64,000 bases of DNA from contig CANLII010000001.1 of the NCBI GenBank assembly GCA_947491315.1, positions 124,001 to 188,000 of the forward strand. Direction: 5' to 3'. The stretch comes from Ignavibacteria bacterium (GTDB lineage: Bacteria; Bacteroidota; Ignavibacteria; Kapaibacteriales; UBA961). The notes under the pieces were generated by a model. The model did not search any database. It was not told the DNA's origin and saw nothing but the letters and a program-made list of their open reading frames with translations. Positions 26,783 through 35,392 of this stretch are shown in pieces. The position numbers and the translations under genes were made by a program. How positions within the stretch are numbered: position 1 is the first letter of the stretch; each line of letters opens with the position of its first letter.

Positions 26783-28522
26783 TTATATCTCTATTGAGGA
26801 TTGATTCATTTTTTCAAGATTTTGAACGATTGCTCTGAGGCATGATGAAGCAAGAACTCCATCTATGACTCTATGATCATATGTAATAGACACATACATC
26901 ATTTGTCTGATTGCAATCATGTCTTCACCATTCATTTCGCGTACGACCGGTCGCTTTTGAACCGCATAAATTCCAATGATGGCAGACTGTGGTTGATTGA
27001 TGACAGGAGTTCCAAAAAGACTTCCCCATGCACCCATATTGGTCATGGAAATTGTACCACCGGAAATTTCATCGGGTGATAATTTTTTGCTTCTAGCTCT
27101 TAATGCCAAATCATTGATTGATCTGCTCACGCCTACTAGATTCATCATATCGCCATTCTTGATCACGGGAACGATCAAATTCCCATCATTCAACACTGTT
27201 GCAAATGAAAGATTGATCTTTTTGTGGCGGATGATATTTGTACCATCAACACTAACATTCACAAGTGGGAATTCTTTGACTGCGTCTATGATGGCTTTTG
27301 CAAAGAAGGGAGTCAAGGTTAACTTGAATCCTTCTCTTTGTTCAAATGCACCTTTATGCTTTTCACGGAAGTTTACGAGTTGAGTAACATCGGCCTCGCC
27401 CACACTTGTCACATGCGGTGAAGTTTGTTTTGAACGAACCATGTGATCGGCAATGATTTGTCGCACACGATCCATTGGGATGACTTCAACATCTTGACCC
27501 CATTTGGTCAATGTACCTGAGTTAGCTGAAGCAGCAACATATGTCTGTACTGGTGCAGGAGTTACTGCAATCGGAGCTGATGGTGCGGGAGTTACTATAA
27601 TCGGAGCTGATGGTGCAGGTACTGGAACATATTGCATTACAGGTTGAGCATTTATCGCAGGAGCATTGCCACGCTTGCTGATATATCCGAGTATATCATG
27701 TTTGGTGACTCTACCTTCCATTCCTGTACCTTGAACTGTATCCAATTCTTGCAAGGAAACACCTTCTGTCTCGGCAATTGTTCGAACCAAAGGAGAATAG
27801 AAGCGTGATCCACTTGTTCTTGGTATGGAAGTGATTGGTGCAGATTGTACCGTTTGAACAGGAGCAACTTGCATAGGTATATTAGCAGCTATAGGTGCCG
27901 GTGCCATCGGTGCAGGAGCCGGAGCAGGTGCGCTAACAACTGAACCTGCTGATCCCAATCGAGCTATGACTGCGCCAACTTCAACAGTGTCGCCCTCAGC
28001 TGCAAGAAGCTCTGCAAGAGTTCCTGCAACAGGTGATGGTACTTCTGTATCTACTTTATCTGTTGAAATTTCTAGTAAGATTTCATCTCTTTCAACTTTG
28101 TCACCAGGTTTTTTTAACCATCGGAGGATTTTACCTTCTTGGATTGATTCTCCCATTTTGGGCATCACGACATCAGTCATTGATCCCGAAGCAATGGGTG
28201 CCGGAGCTGCAACAGGGGCAGGTGCCGGAGCTGCAACAGGAGCAGGTGCCGGAGCTGCAACAGGAGCAGAAACTGCAGCTTGTGCATCTGAATTCAATTC
28301 TGCGATTATGGCTCCAACTTCAACTGTATCATTTTCCTGGGCCAAAATCGCCGTCAGAATACCTGCGGAAGGCGATGGCACTTCGGTATCGACCTTATCT
28401 GTGGAAATTTCCAAGAGGATCTCGTCGCGTTCGACTTTATCACCGGGCTTTTTTAGCCAGCGTAAAATTTTGCCTTCCTGAATGGATTCTCCCATTTTTG
28501 GCATCACGACGTCAATTTTCAT
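26783..28522 (-). CDS. 2-oxoacid dehydrogenase E2 (dihydrolipoyl acyltransferase) with two lipoyl domains
   Basis: A 579-residue E2 component carrying acyl groups on lipoyl-lysine to CoA. Two lipoyl domains (about residues 2-75 and 118-190) each have the lipoyl-lysine in EISTDKVDTEVPSP. They are joined by Pro/Ala linkers, followed by a peripheral-subunit-binding domain (SPLVRTIAETEGVSLQELDTVQGTG, about 240-285) and a catalytic domain ending with DHRVIDG. Whether it belongs to 2-oxoglutarate (SucB), pyruvate or branched-chain complexes cannot be decided here; no E1 or E3 gene is adjacent. A taGGAGta site precedes the ATG. Confidence 0.9.
   Translation of the reverse strand: MKIDVVMPKMGESIQEGKILRWLKKPGDKVERDEILLEISTDKVDTEVPSPSAGILTAILAQENDTVEVGAIIAELNSDAQAAVSAPVAAPAPAPVAAPAPAPVAAPAPIASGSMTDVVMPKMGESIQEGKILRWLKKPGDKVERDEILLEISTDKVDTEVPSPVAGTLAELLAAEGDTVEVGAVIARLGSAGSVVSAPAPAPAPMAPAPIAANIPMQVAPVQTVQSAPITSIPRTSGSRFYSPLVRTIAETEGVSLQELDTVQGTGMEGRVTKHDILGYISKRGNAPAINAQPVMQYVPVPAPSAPIIVTPAPSAPIAVTPAPVQTYVAASANSGTLTKWGQDVEVIPMDRVRQIIADHMVRSKQTSPHVTSVGEADVTQLVNFREKHKGAFEQREGFKLTLTPFFAKAIIDAVKEFPLVNVSVDGTNIIRHKKINLSFATVLNDGNLIVPVIKNGDMMNLVGVSRSINDLALRARSKKLSPDEISGGTISMTNMGAWGSLFGTPVINQPQSAIIGIYAVQKRPVVREMNGEDMIAIRQMMYVSITYDHRVIDGVLASSCLRAIVQNLEKMNQSSIEI
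28199..28270 (-). repeat. Tandem 24-bp repeat encoding the Pro/Ala linker of E2
   Basis: Three near-perfect 24-bp units (ggtgccggagctgcaacagg plus gca) encode the VAAPAPAP linker between the lipoyl domains. Such linkers are flexible swinging arms, and the copy number may vary. Confidence 0.75.
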
Positions 28523-28665
28523 CTTATGTACTCCTAGAAGCGGTGTTGTAATATCATGGGTGATAGAATAATGACAAATTAGCGAAATTCCGTAGATTTA
28601 CCAATGAATCAAACAGTTGATCATTCCATATATTTCCTTTCCTCCATTCAATAGCGCATTTACGA

Positions 28666-29331
28666 ATGAATACAGACTCAGACATAGATCATGATGATGA
28701 AATCGAAGGTGAACCACTTTTGATTGGTCTTACCGGCGGTATTGGATCGGGAAAATCAACTGTAGCTAAAATATTTGAACAAGCAGGGTTTCCAATCATC
28801 AATGCAGACAAAGAAGCACGATTTGTGATGGAGCATGATGAAACAGTAAAACATGCACTTATTCATCGATTTGGTGAACAATTATATTCACAAACAGGAA
28901 TATTACATGCATCTGCATTAGCTGAAATGGTGTTTACTTCTAATGACTTACGAAACTTATCCGATTTGAATACAATCGTTCATCCTATTGTGTTAGATAG
29001 AATGTTTGCAATGGCTGGGGAATTGGCCCAAGAACATGATGTGGTCATCATAGATATTGCTTTGCTCTTTGAACTTGATTTGGGAGATGGCTTTGATTAT
29101 GTGATTGGAGTTATTTCTCCTCAAGAGTCGCGATTTGACAGATTAATCCGAGATCGAGGTATGACCAAAGAGCAAATCACTGCAAGAATGAAAACTCAAA
29201 TCAATGATGATTCTTTGAAAGAACAATGTGATTTCATCATAGAAAATAATGGAAGTATTGAAGATCTTGAGAAAGCATCGCAGTATTTAGTGGAAATTCT
29301 CCCATATTTGCCAAACACTTCTGCTGAATAA
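28666..29331 (+). CDS. coaE: Dephospho-CoA kinase
   Basis: The product phosphorylates the ribose 3'-OH of dephospho-CoA, the last step of CoA synthesis. The 221-residue protein has the P-loop GLTGGIGSGKST at about residues 22-33, the INADKEAR motif (normally D-A-D) soon after, and a LID-type segment with RLIRDRGMTKEQITARMKTQ. A 17-residue acidic N-terminal extension (MNTDSDIDHDDEIEGEP) precedes the usual start, so translation might begin elsewhere, but no internal ATG or GTG before the P-loop fits. It is followed after 12 bases by pssA. Confidence 0.94.
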   Translation: MNTDSDIDHDDEIEGEPLLIGLTGGIGSGKSTVAKIFEQAGFPIINADKEARFVMEHDETVKHALIHRFGEQLYSQTGILHASALAEMVFTSNDLRNLSDLNTIVHPIVLDRMFAMAGELAQEHDVVIIDIALLFELDLGDGFDYVIGVISPQESRFDRLIRDRGMTKEQITARMKTQINDDSLKEQCDFIIENNGSIEDLEKASQYLVEILPYLPNTSAE

Positions 29332-29343
29332 GACAATTATTAC

Positions 29344-30114
29344 ATGAGAATTACTCGTTCAATCATACCAAATCTCTTTACACTGGCTAATCTTTTTTCC
29401 GGATTTTCGGCTATTGTTGCCATATCCGAAGGGGATATCAGCAAAGCAGGATTGTTCATTGTACTTGCTGGATTATTTGATATACTAGACGGTACAATGG
29501 CCAGACTCACCAAATCCACAAGTGAATTAGGTGTTGAATTGGATTCTTTATGTGATGCAGTCTCATTTGGGGTTGCTCCTTCGTTTTTACTGTATAAGAC
29601 TATACTCTTTACTCTCGGACCAATGGGAATTTTGATAGCATCACTATCCGCTCTTGCAGGTGTGTATAGATTGGCTCGATTCAATGTACAATTGGCGGGG
29701 TTTGAAGATAAGCTGTATTTCACCGGAATGCCCATTCCATCGGGTGCATTGACCCTTGTTTCTTATGGCATTTTCATTGCGCCAAGTGGTATAATACCAC
29801 CAAATCTACTCATTCCCATCACTTCAATGATTATCATCATTGTTTCTCTTGCAATGATAAGCACCGTAAAATTTGATAATCTTCCTCGACCAACGATAGG
29901 TTCTTTTAAAGCAAGACCTGTAATTTTCATACTTGGACTACTAGCTTTTGCAATAACTGTCTATAGCAAAGGGGAATATCTATTCTATGTCATGACTCTT
30001 TATATATTCTGGGGATTGATTCGGGGTCTCATACTCATGATTGGAAATAAAGTCAATGGTGAGCAAGAAAGAGACACTCTTGAAGACCCTGATGAACATC
30101 CTTTCGATATCTGA
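29344..30114 (+). CDS. pssA: CDP-diacylglycerol-serine O-phosphatidyltransferase
   Basis: A 256-residue integral membrane enzyme that makes phosphatidylserine from CDP-diacylglycerol and serine, the precursor of phosphatidylethanolamine. The CDP-alcohol phosphotransferase signature is complete at about residues 46-72: D-x-x-D-G-x-x-A-R, then G and two aspartates in ELGVELDSLCDAVSFG. About eight hydrophobic segments span the protein, with an acidic hydrophilic tail. The FGVAPSFL segment after the motif is typical of PssA rather than PgsA. It follows coaE on the same strand. Confidence 0.92.
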   Translation: MRITRSIIPNLFTLANLFSGFSAIVAISEGDISKAGLFIVLAGLFDILDGTMARLTKSTSELGVELDSLCDAVSFGVAPSFLLYKTILFTLGPMGILIASLSALAGVYRLARFNVQLAGFEDKLYFTGMPIPSGALTLVSYGIFIAPSGIIPPNLLIPITSMIIIIVSLAMISTVKFDNLPRPTIGSFKARPVIFILGLLAFAITVYSKGEYLFYVMTLYIFWGLIRGLILMIGNKVNGEQERDTLEDPDEHPFDI

Positions 30115-30119
30115 TCAGT

Positions 30120-31946
30120 TTAACTGTCACCTCGCAATGTTCGAATCAACTCTCTTGATTTTCTGATAAATCGTGAATTGGGGAATCTCACTAGAATATC
30201 AGTGAGAGCAGATATTGCCTCATTATTCTGTGCTTTGGCAATGTGAATTTCAGCAATCAAAAAGAGTATTCTATCTGTATTGATACTTTCAGGATAAGAG
30301 GCAATAAATTTCTGACTTTCTTTCAATGCACGATCTTTGTCAAATCCATTATAAGCTTCGCAAATTTTGATTTGTGCTTGTTCGGCAAGATCTGTCCCGG
30401 AAGTTTTGGTCACAATTTCTTCATATAATTCAATCGCATCTTCTTGATTTGATTGTTTTTCCTTCAGTGTTGCCTTACCCCATAGTATAAGCCCAGCAGT
30501 GAACTGTTTATGTTGTTCCAAAAACAAAGACAATTCCAATGCATCATTTGCAATGTCGGAGTCTGTTTTACCTGCAAGTCCTACCAAAACGCCTTTACAT
30601 GAGTCAATTTCACCTGTGTAAAAATACAATTCAGCAAGGGTAAATCCTGCTCTATCAGATTCTTTGGGATTTGTATTCACATATCCTTTGAATGTATTGC
30701 TTGCTATTGCAAAAGCTTCACTTATGTCATTCAATGCAATAGCAATAGTGATAATTTCATTTGTCGCAGCAGCACTTATGGGATATTGCTTGTATTTATC
30801 AAACACTTCTTGAAAAGTCTTTTTTGCAGTGGAAATATCTTTCAAGTACTCGGTTTGCAAAACGCCAATACGATACAAACATTCAGCCGCAAATTGTCCT
30901 TTGGGGGATTGAGCAATGATATCTTTATATCTATTGATGATGCCTTCAATTTCTGTGGTGGATATATTCTTTTTGACGCCCGTCATTTGCAACCGTTGAT
31001 CAAGAGCTTTTGCATAGCCATATAATGCTTGAGAAAAGTGGGGATTATTCTTTCCTCTGTCTATCACATTTCCAAACGCTTTGAGCGCTATCTCTATATG
31101 ACCATCTCTCAGAGTAATATCGCCAAAGTCCATTATTTCTTTACCTTGGAATCCAAGTTCCGAATCAAGACGGAGTGCTTGTTGCAGTGCTTTGTCAAAC
31201 TCTTTGATTTCGCGTAAAAACCATACATAAACCCGTGAGAATGCATTGTCATTCACTGACATAGAGGATAGCTCTGTATCGATATATGATTTGGATTTTT
31301 CATCAATAAGCAATGCTGCTATTCTTCCCTGAATCAATCCATATTGCTGTTGCTTTTTAAAGACCTTTACAATTTCTTTTATTCCCAATTCCACATTTCC
31401 AATTTGCACATAGAGCATGCTGAGCTCATCTGCATACGCATCTTTTGCATTACTTACAATGGATCTGCCTTTGAGATATGTTTGAATAGCATTTTCAAAT
31501 GCGGAAACATCACTCTGAGTCTGAGCAATCAGCCGTATGGCATTATCCCTTTCAAAATCATTGGAGAGCTTTGATAGAAGTTCAATTGATTGTTCAAAGT
31601 ATTGTTGTGATTTGGGAAGTAGATTGGCTTTTTTGGCATTCTGTGATGCTAAACTAAGTAACTCGATGCTTGATCTCTTGACAAGTTCAATCTCTATGAG
31701 AGGCATGAGTTCAATATGTCTTTGCAGAGCTGTAAGACTTCTTGCAACACCCTGAAAGTATGTAAACTGTCCGGGAGTTTCGGCATATAGCTCTTGGAAA
31801 ATTCTTGCCGCATTTCGAAAATCCCCTTGTTCTTCATAAGTCATGGCAAGCTTATATTTATCCATTCTTTGCTGAGAATACATGGAAGTATTTCCAAAGA
31901 GAATGAGCATTGCCATGAAGAATAGTGCGGTGATGCTATGCTTCAT
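30120..31946 (-). CDS. Exported TPR-repeat protein
   Basis: A 608-residue protein with a signal peptide ending TSMYSQQ and repeats of the TPR type (for example YEEQGDFRNAARIFQELY, GQFAAECLYRIGVLQ with KKTFQEVFDKYK, NEAISALTDILVRFPNS). The C-terminal repeats resemble the YbgF/BamD-like kind that works in the periplasm. It is next to the DUF1501/DUF1800 pair on the same strand (6-base gap), an arrangement often seen in Bacteroidota, but no biochemical role is established. The end is convergent with pssA. Confidence 0.78.
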   Translation of the reverse strand: MKHSITALFFMAMLILFGNTSMYSQQRMDKYKLAMTYEEQGDFRNAARIFQELYAETPGQFTYFQGVARSLTALQRHIELMPLIEIELVKRSSIELLSLASQNAKKANLLPKSQQYFEQSIELLSKLSNDFERDNAIRLIAQTQSDVSAFENAIQTYLKGRSIVSNAKDAYADELSMLYVQIGNVELGIKEIVKVFKKQQQYGLIQGRIAALLIDEKSKSYIDTELSSMSVNDNAFSRVYVWFLREIKEFDKALQQALRLDSELGFQGKEIMDFGDITLRDGHIEIALKAFGNVIDRGKNNPHFSQALYGYAKALDQRLQMTGVKKNISTTEIEGIINRYKDIIAQSPKGQFAAECLYRIGVLQTEYLKDISTAKKTFQEVFDKYKQYPISAAATNEIITIAIALNDISEAFAIASNTFKGYVNTNPKESDRAGFTLAELYFYTGEIDSCKGVLVGLAGKTDSDIANDALELSLFLEQHKQFTAGLILWGKATLKEKQSNQEDAIELYEEIVTKTSGTDLAEQAQIKICEAYNGFDKDRALKESQKFIASYPESINTDRILFLIAEIHIAKAQNNEAISALTDILVRFPNSRFIRKSRELIRTLRGDS

Positions 31947-31952
31947 AAGTGA

Positions 31953-33578
31953 TTATTTTCTGACGATGATGGATGTGGTATGTCTGAAATTTCCTGTTGA
32001 CAATTCACAAATATACATTCCTGAAGCATGAACCGACATATCGACGGGTATAGAATGATTCCCGGCAATGATATATGAATCAAAAAGATTGCCGGCAAAT
32101 TTTCCAAGTGAATCATAGAGTCTAATGGTGACATGGCAATCTTTCTTCACTTCAAAATGCAGATATCCGCTATTGGATGAGGCAATATCATTCGAGAATC
32201 GAAGACCTCCATTTCCATAATTCATGATTGGATCATTGAGTGATGCAATCGGACTTTGTAAATAGGGAAGTGGAACTACTCTATCTTTGAGAATATCCTT
32301 GGAGTCATCGGCAGATCCACCAAACCATGTCTGAATGATTTCTGAATAGAGCCGGCGATAGTCGATATTACGATTCATATCAAAGGCCAAATCTCCATTG
32401 CGATCAAGATCGGAAAAATCGGGATTCGCACCGAAAATATTGGCTTGAACTCTTGTGCCGAAAGCGAATTGCACGGAGGTCGTTCCATGATCAGTACCAT
32501 TCGAACCATTCTCATAAGGCCTTCTGCCAAATTCAGATACAGTCAAGCCAACTACGCGATTCGCAAATCCCTGCTGTACTGCATCATCCATGAACATGCT
32601 GACTGCATTCGCTAATTGATTCAGTAATGCAGGATGCTGACCATTATTTGAAGTGTCTTGTTGTTGAACATGTGTATCAAATCCCCCAATATTTGCGAGA
32701 TATACTTTTGTTTTAAGACCGCCGGAAATCAAGCGGGAAATAATACCCATTTGTCTGACTAAACTTCCTTTTGCTCCATTGGCAATTGCAAAATCAATGC
32801 CTGTGGTATTTGTACCTTTTTTCCAGGCTTCTTCAATGACTTTATTGTAGGCATCACCTTTAGCAGCGATGGATCGTATATAATTATATTCATTTGCATA
32901 ATTACTTGTTCCTCCCATCATGGGGGAATCGGAACTAGTGCCTCCGTCTTTTACAAAGCTATCAACATCACCAATTGCCAATCCCATATCTCCTTTATCA
33001 CTTTGTAAAAGCATTGATAAAGATCCGCCAAGCTGTAGGCATAGTGGATGTTCAGGAATGACCATTGGAAATTCAGGGTAATTCTTTTCAAACATTCTTC
33101 CAACCCATCCCTCATTCAATCTATTAGCAGGATCGGAAGTGTTGAGTCCACTGAGCCAAATATCAGTTGATCTAAAATGCGAGAGATTGGGGTTTTCATA
33201 TCCTGTTCCTTGAATTACTGCCAATCTTCCGGCATCCATCAAACCCAAAAACCCATTTTTATGAACACCATTCACTAATGCAGGATGGAAATACATGTCA
33301 GAACTTAATATCCTAACAGGTCTTTTTGTAGCATCCACATTATCTTTTTTGACAGAGATATTTGGGCGTATTTGAACATATCTGGGGTCATCTACCGGAA
33401 TGATGGTATTTAATCCATCATTTCCACCGAACATTTGAATGATGATGAGAATGGCATCATTATCGATGGCATTTTGACCCAAAGCGCCTATAGGGTTTTG
33501 TGCAAAAAGTGGAATCGAACGAAAAGATGCCGCCGCTCCGGCCAATGCACCTGCTTTAAGTAGAGTTCTGCGTTTCAT
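31953..33578 (-). CDS. DUF1501 protein with Tat-like signal and T9SS sorting domain
   Basis: A 541-residue DUF1501 (sulfatase/alkaline-phosphatase-like fold) protein. The N-terminus MKRRTLLKAGALAGAAASF has the twin-arginine motif and a hydrophobic core. Middle segments QMFGGNDGLNTIIPVDDP, HFRSTDIWLSG and GGFDTHVQQQ are DUF1501 hallmarks. The last 70 residues (from about 470) form a type IX secretion sorting domain (IRLYDSLGKFAGNL, GNHSIPVDMS, SGMYICELSTG). It is co-directional with the DUF1800 gene, a conserved pairing of unknown function at the cell surface. Tat export combined with T9SS is inferred from the two signals. Confidence 0.85.
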   Translation of the reverse strand: MKRRTLLKAGALAGAAASFRSIPLFAQNPIGALGQNAIDNDAILIIIQMFGGNDGLNTIIPVDDPRYVQIRPNISVKKDNVDATKRPVRILSSDMYFHPALVNGVHKNGFLGLMDAGRLAVIQGTGYENPNLSHFRSTDIWLSGLNTSDPANRLNEGWVGRMFEKNYPEFPMVIPEHPLCLQLGGSLSMLLQSDKGDMGLAIGDVDSFVKDGGTSSDSPMMGGTSNYANEYNYIRSIAAKGDAYNKVIEEAWKKGTNTTGIDFAIANGAKGSLVRQMGIISRLISGGLKTKVYLANIGGFDTHVQQQDTSNNGQHPALLNQLANAVSMFMDDAVQQGFANRVVGLTVSEFGRRPYENGSNGTDHGTTSVQFAFGTRVQANIFGANPDFSDLDRNGDLAFDMNRNIDYRRLYSEIIQTWFGGSADDSKDILKDRVVPLPYLQSPIASLNDPIMNYGNGGLRFSNDIASSNSGYLHFEVKKDCHVTIRLYDSLGKFAGNLFDSYIIAGNHSIPVDMSVHASGMYICELSTGNFRHTTSIIVRK

Positions 33579-33600
33579 ATTCTATTTCTCCGAAGATGCA

Positions 33601-35178
33601 TTAACATAATTGGAAAGCGGGATTTTTAGCAATCTCGATAAGCAATGCTTTCATGCCTCGGACTGCAGGTGCTTTATCGGAAATCATATCAGACCATTCA
33701 TAAACAGGCTGATTTTGAAGGAGTGTGATATTTGTAAATTTATCTAGTACATCCTGATTTGGTAGGAATGGAAGTAGATGCAAGCAAAGATTTTTAACCA
33801 ATTCCACTGCATCATCATAGGCAGGATATATTTTGATAAATGCAATCAATTCATCATCAGTCATTGTATTCACAAGATCTTTTGCAAATTTCACACGATT
33901 TGGGAATGTTTTTGTCGTAATCCATCTATGATGAGCTTCCCAACCTTGAACAGTTGGAGGATCAATCAGAATTTCTTCCATCGCTGATAAATTGCCCGGA
34001 ATATTTGCGATGCCTTTCTTCAAAGCTTTGGAAAAACCACATATCAATTCAGTTGGACTCTTAATTTGAGCCCCAATGATTTGTTGATTGAAGAAATGAT
34101 CGCTCGAGAACATTGCATAGAATAATGGGTAGAGCTTAAAATCATTCTGAATCAATAAGTCACCGCATTCATTTATGAAATCAGTTACATCCTCGTTGGG
34201 GTTCGAATAAAAGAAATACTTATAAATCTTTGCTGAAACGAATCTAGCAATAGCGACTTTGCGAACATCAAAGAGAATGTCCAGCATTGTCCTAATTTCT
34301 TCTGTTTTTACAAGATATTCTGTATTGAATGCAGTATCCCTTGCCGGGATAGATCTTCCCAAAAATTGTTTTGCTTCAGTATCATGATCTGTTGGTTGGA
34401 AATATGCATTGTAGATACCATTTCTAGCTGGTTCATCATTATAACGGGCAACTCTCCAACCGGTTAGAACTCTAGCGGCCTCTTTCACATCACCTTCTGT
34501 ATAATGTCCGATACCTGTTGTATAGAGTTCCATCAATTCGCGTGCATAATTTTCATTTGGCTTGCGATTGGTATTGAGATTACCACCTAGATACACCAAC
34601 ATACCGGGATCGAGCGTCACATCTTCCACGAATTGCTTAAAATCACCTAAGCGATTCTTACGAAACATTGCAAGTTGTCGGAAGAGGATTTGTGGAGGGA
34701 TATAGGCATCATCATAGGAAAATTCCGTGGTGAAATGATTCGACCAAAAATGCACCAGCTTTTCAACTGATGGAGTTTGCTCGGCAATCATCAAATTTAC
34801 CCACCATGTTTGAAGATTCGAATGATAACTCTTCCATTGACCCTCAATTTGGAATCTTGTGTAAATATCCGCTCCATAGGGATTTTCAGTGGTCAAATTA
34901 ATCCATGCCGGTGAATTTGCGGGCTGATATTCATTGTTAGGATCACCAAGAAGAATGGTAACTGCTTCTTGAGCAGTTTTTCCCACAAAAGAGTCAATCT
35001 GCTGAAGGGTTGGGGCAAAGCTGAGTCGTCTCAATAAATGAGCGGCGGTTTTTCGATCAAGAGGATAAGAATAGGGCGAAAGCGTATCATTCAATATTCG
35101 TTCATTCTTGCTTTTGTTTAGATTTCCTCTAAGAAAATCTCTTCTGTTTATGCTGGGTGTTTCCATGGAACTGCTCAC
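33601..35178 (-). CDS. DUF1800 protein, partner of DUF1501
   Basis: A 525-residue DUF1800 protein, recognised by AAHLLRRLSFAPT, KLVHFWSNHFTTE, NYARELMELYTTGIGHYTEGDVKEAARVLTGW and VQGWEAHHRWI. The N-terminus contains NRRDFLRGN, a twin-arginine-like motif, but no hydrophobic stretch follows, so it may be a decayed Tat signal or a pattern without function. An alternative ATG lies at 35166. The DUF1501 gene follows after 22 bases. The function of the pair is unknown. Confidence 0.85.
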   Translation of the reverse strand: MSSSMETPSINRRDFLRGNLNKSKNERILNDTLSPYSYPLDRKTAAHLLRRLSFAPTLQQIDSFVGKTAQEAVTILLGDPNNEYQPANSPAWINLTTENPYGADIYTRFQIEGQWKSYHSNLQTWWVNLMIAEQTPSVEKLVHFWSNHFTTEFSYDDAYIPPQILFRQLAMFRKNRLGDFKQFVEDVTLDPGMLVYLGGNLNTNRKPNENYARELMELYTTGIGHYTEGDVKEAARVLTGWRVARYNDEPARNGIYNAYFQPTDHDTEAKQFLGRSIPARDTAFNTEYLVKTEEIRTMLDILFDVRKVAIARFVSAKIYKYFFYSNPNEDVTDFINECGDLLIQNDFKLYPLFYAMFSSDHFFNQQIIGAQIKSPTELICGFSKALKKGIANIPGNLSAMEEILIDPPTVQGWEAHHRWITTKTFPNRVKFAKDLVNTMTDDELIAFIKIYPAYDDAVELVKNLCLHLLPFLPNQDVLDKFTNITLLQNQPVYEWSDMISDKAPAVRGMKALLIEIAKNPAFQLC

Positions 35179-35342
35179 AGTTGTATGGGGGTATTAGTCA
35201 TCTGGCAATTGGTACTGTAAATTTACACTAAAAATTGCATACACAATAGGTAAAATAATGGAAATTACAGTGTAATGCTGTGAATCACTTATCTATGTTC
35301 AGTATTAATGATTTCCATGAATGACATATGTAACATAATTGA

Positions 35343-35350
35343 TACTTTTG
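35343..35350 (+). promoter_or_regulatory. Possible -7 element (TACTTTTG) of the propeller-protein gene
   Basis: It matches TAnnTTTG. Transcription would start near 35357, which favours the ATG at 35393 as start codon. No clear -33 TTG is seen. Confidence 0.35.
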
Positions 35351-35392
35351 CATGACATGAATAAGTTTACAAATGGCTTTGAGACTCAATAT

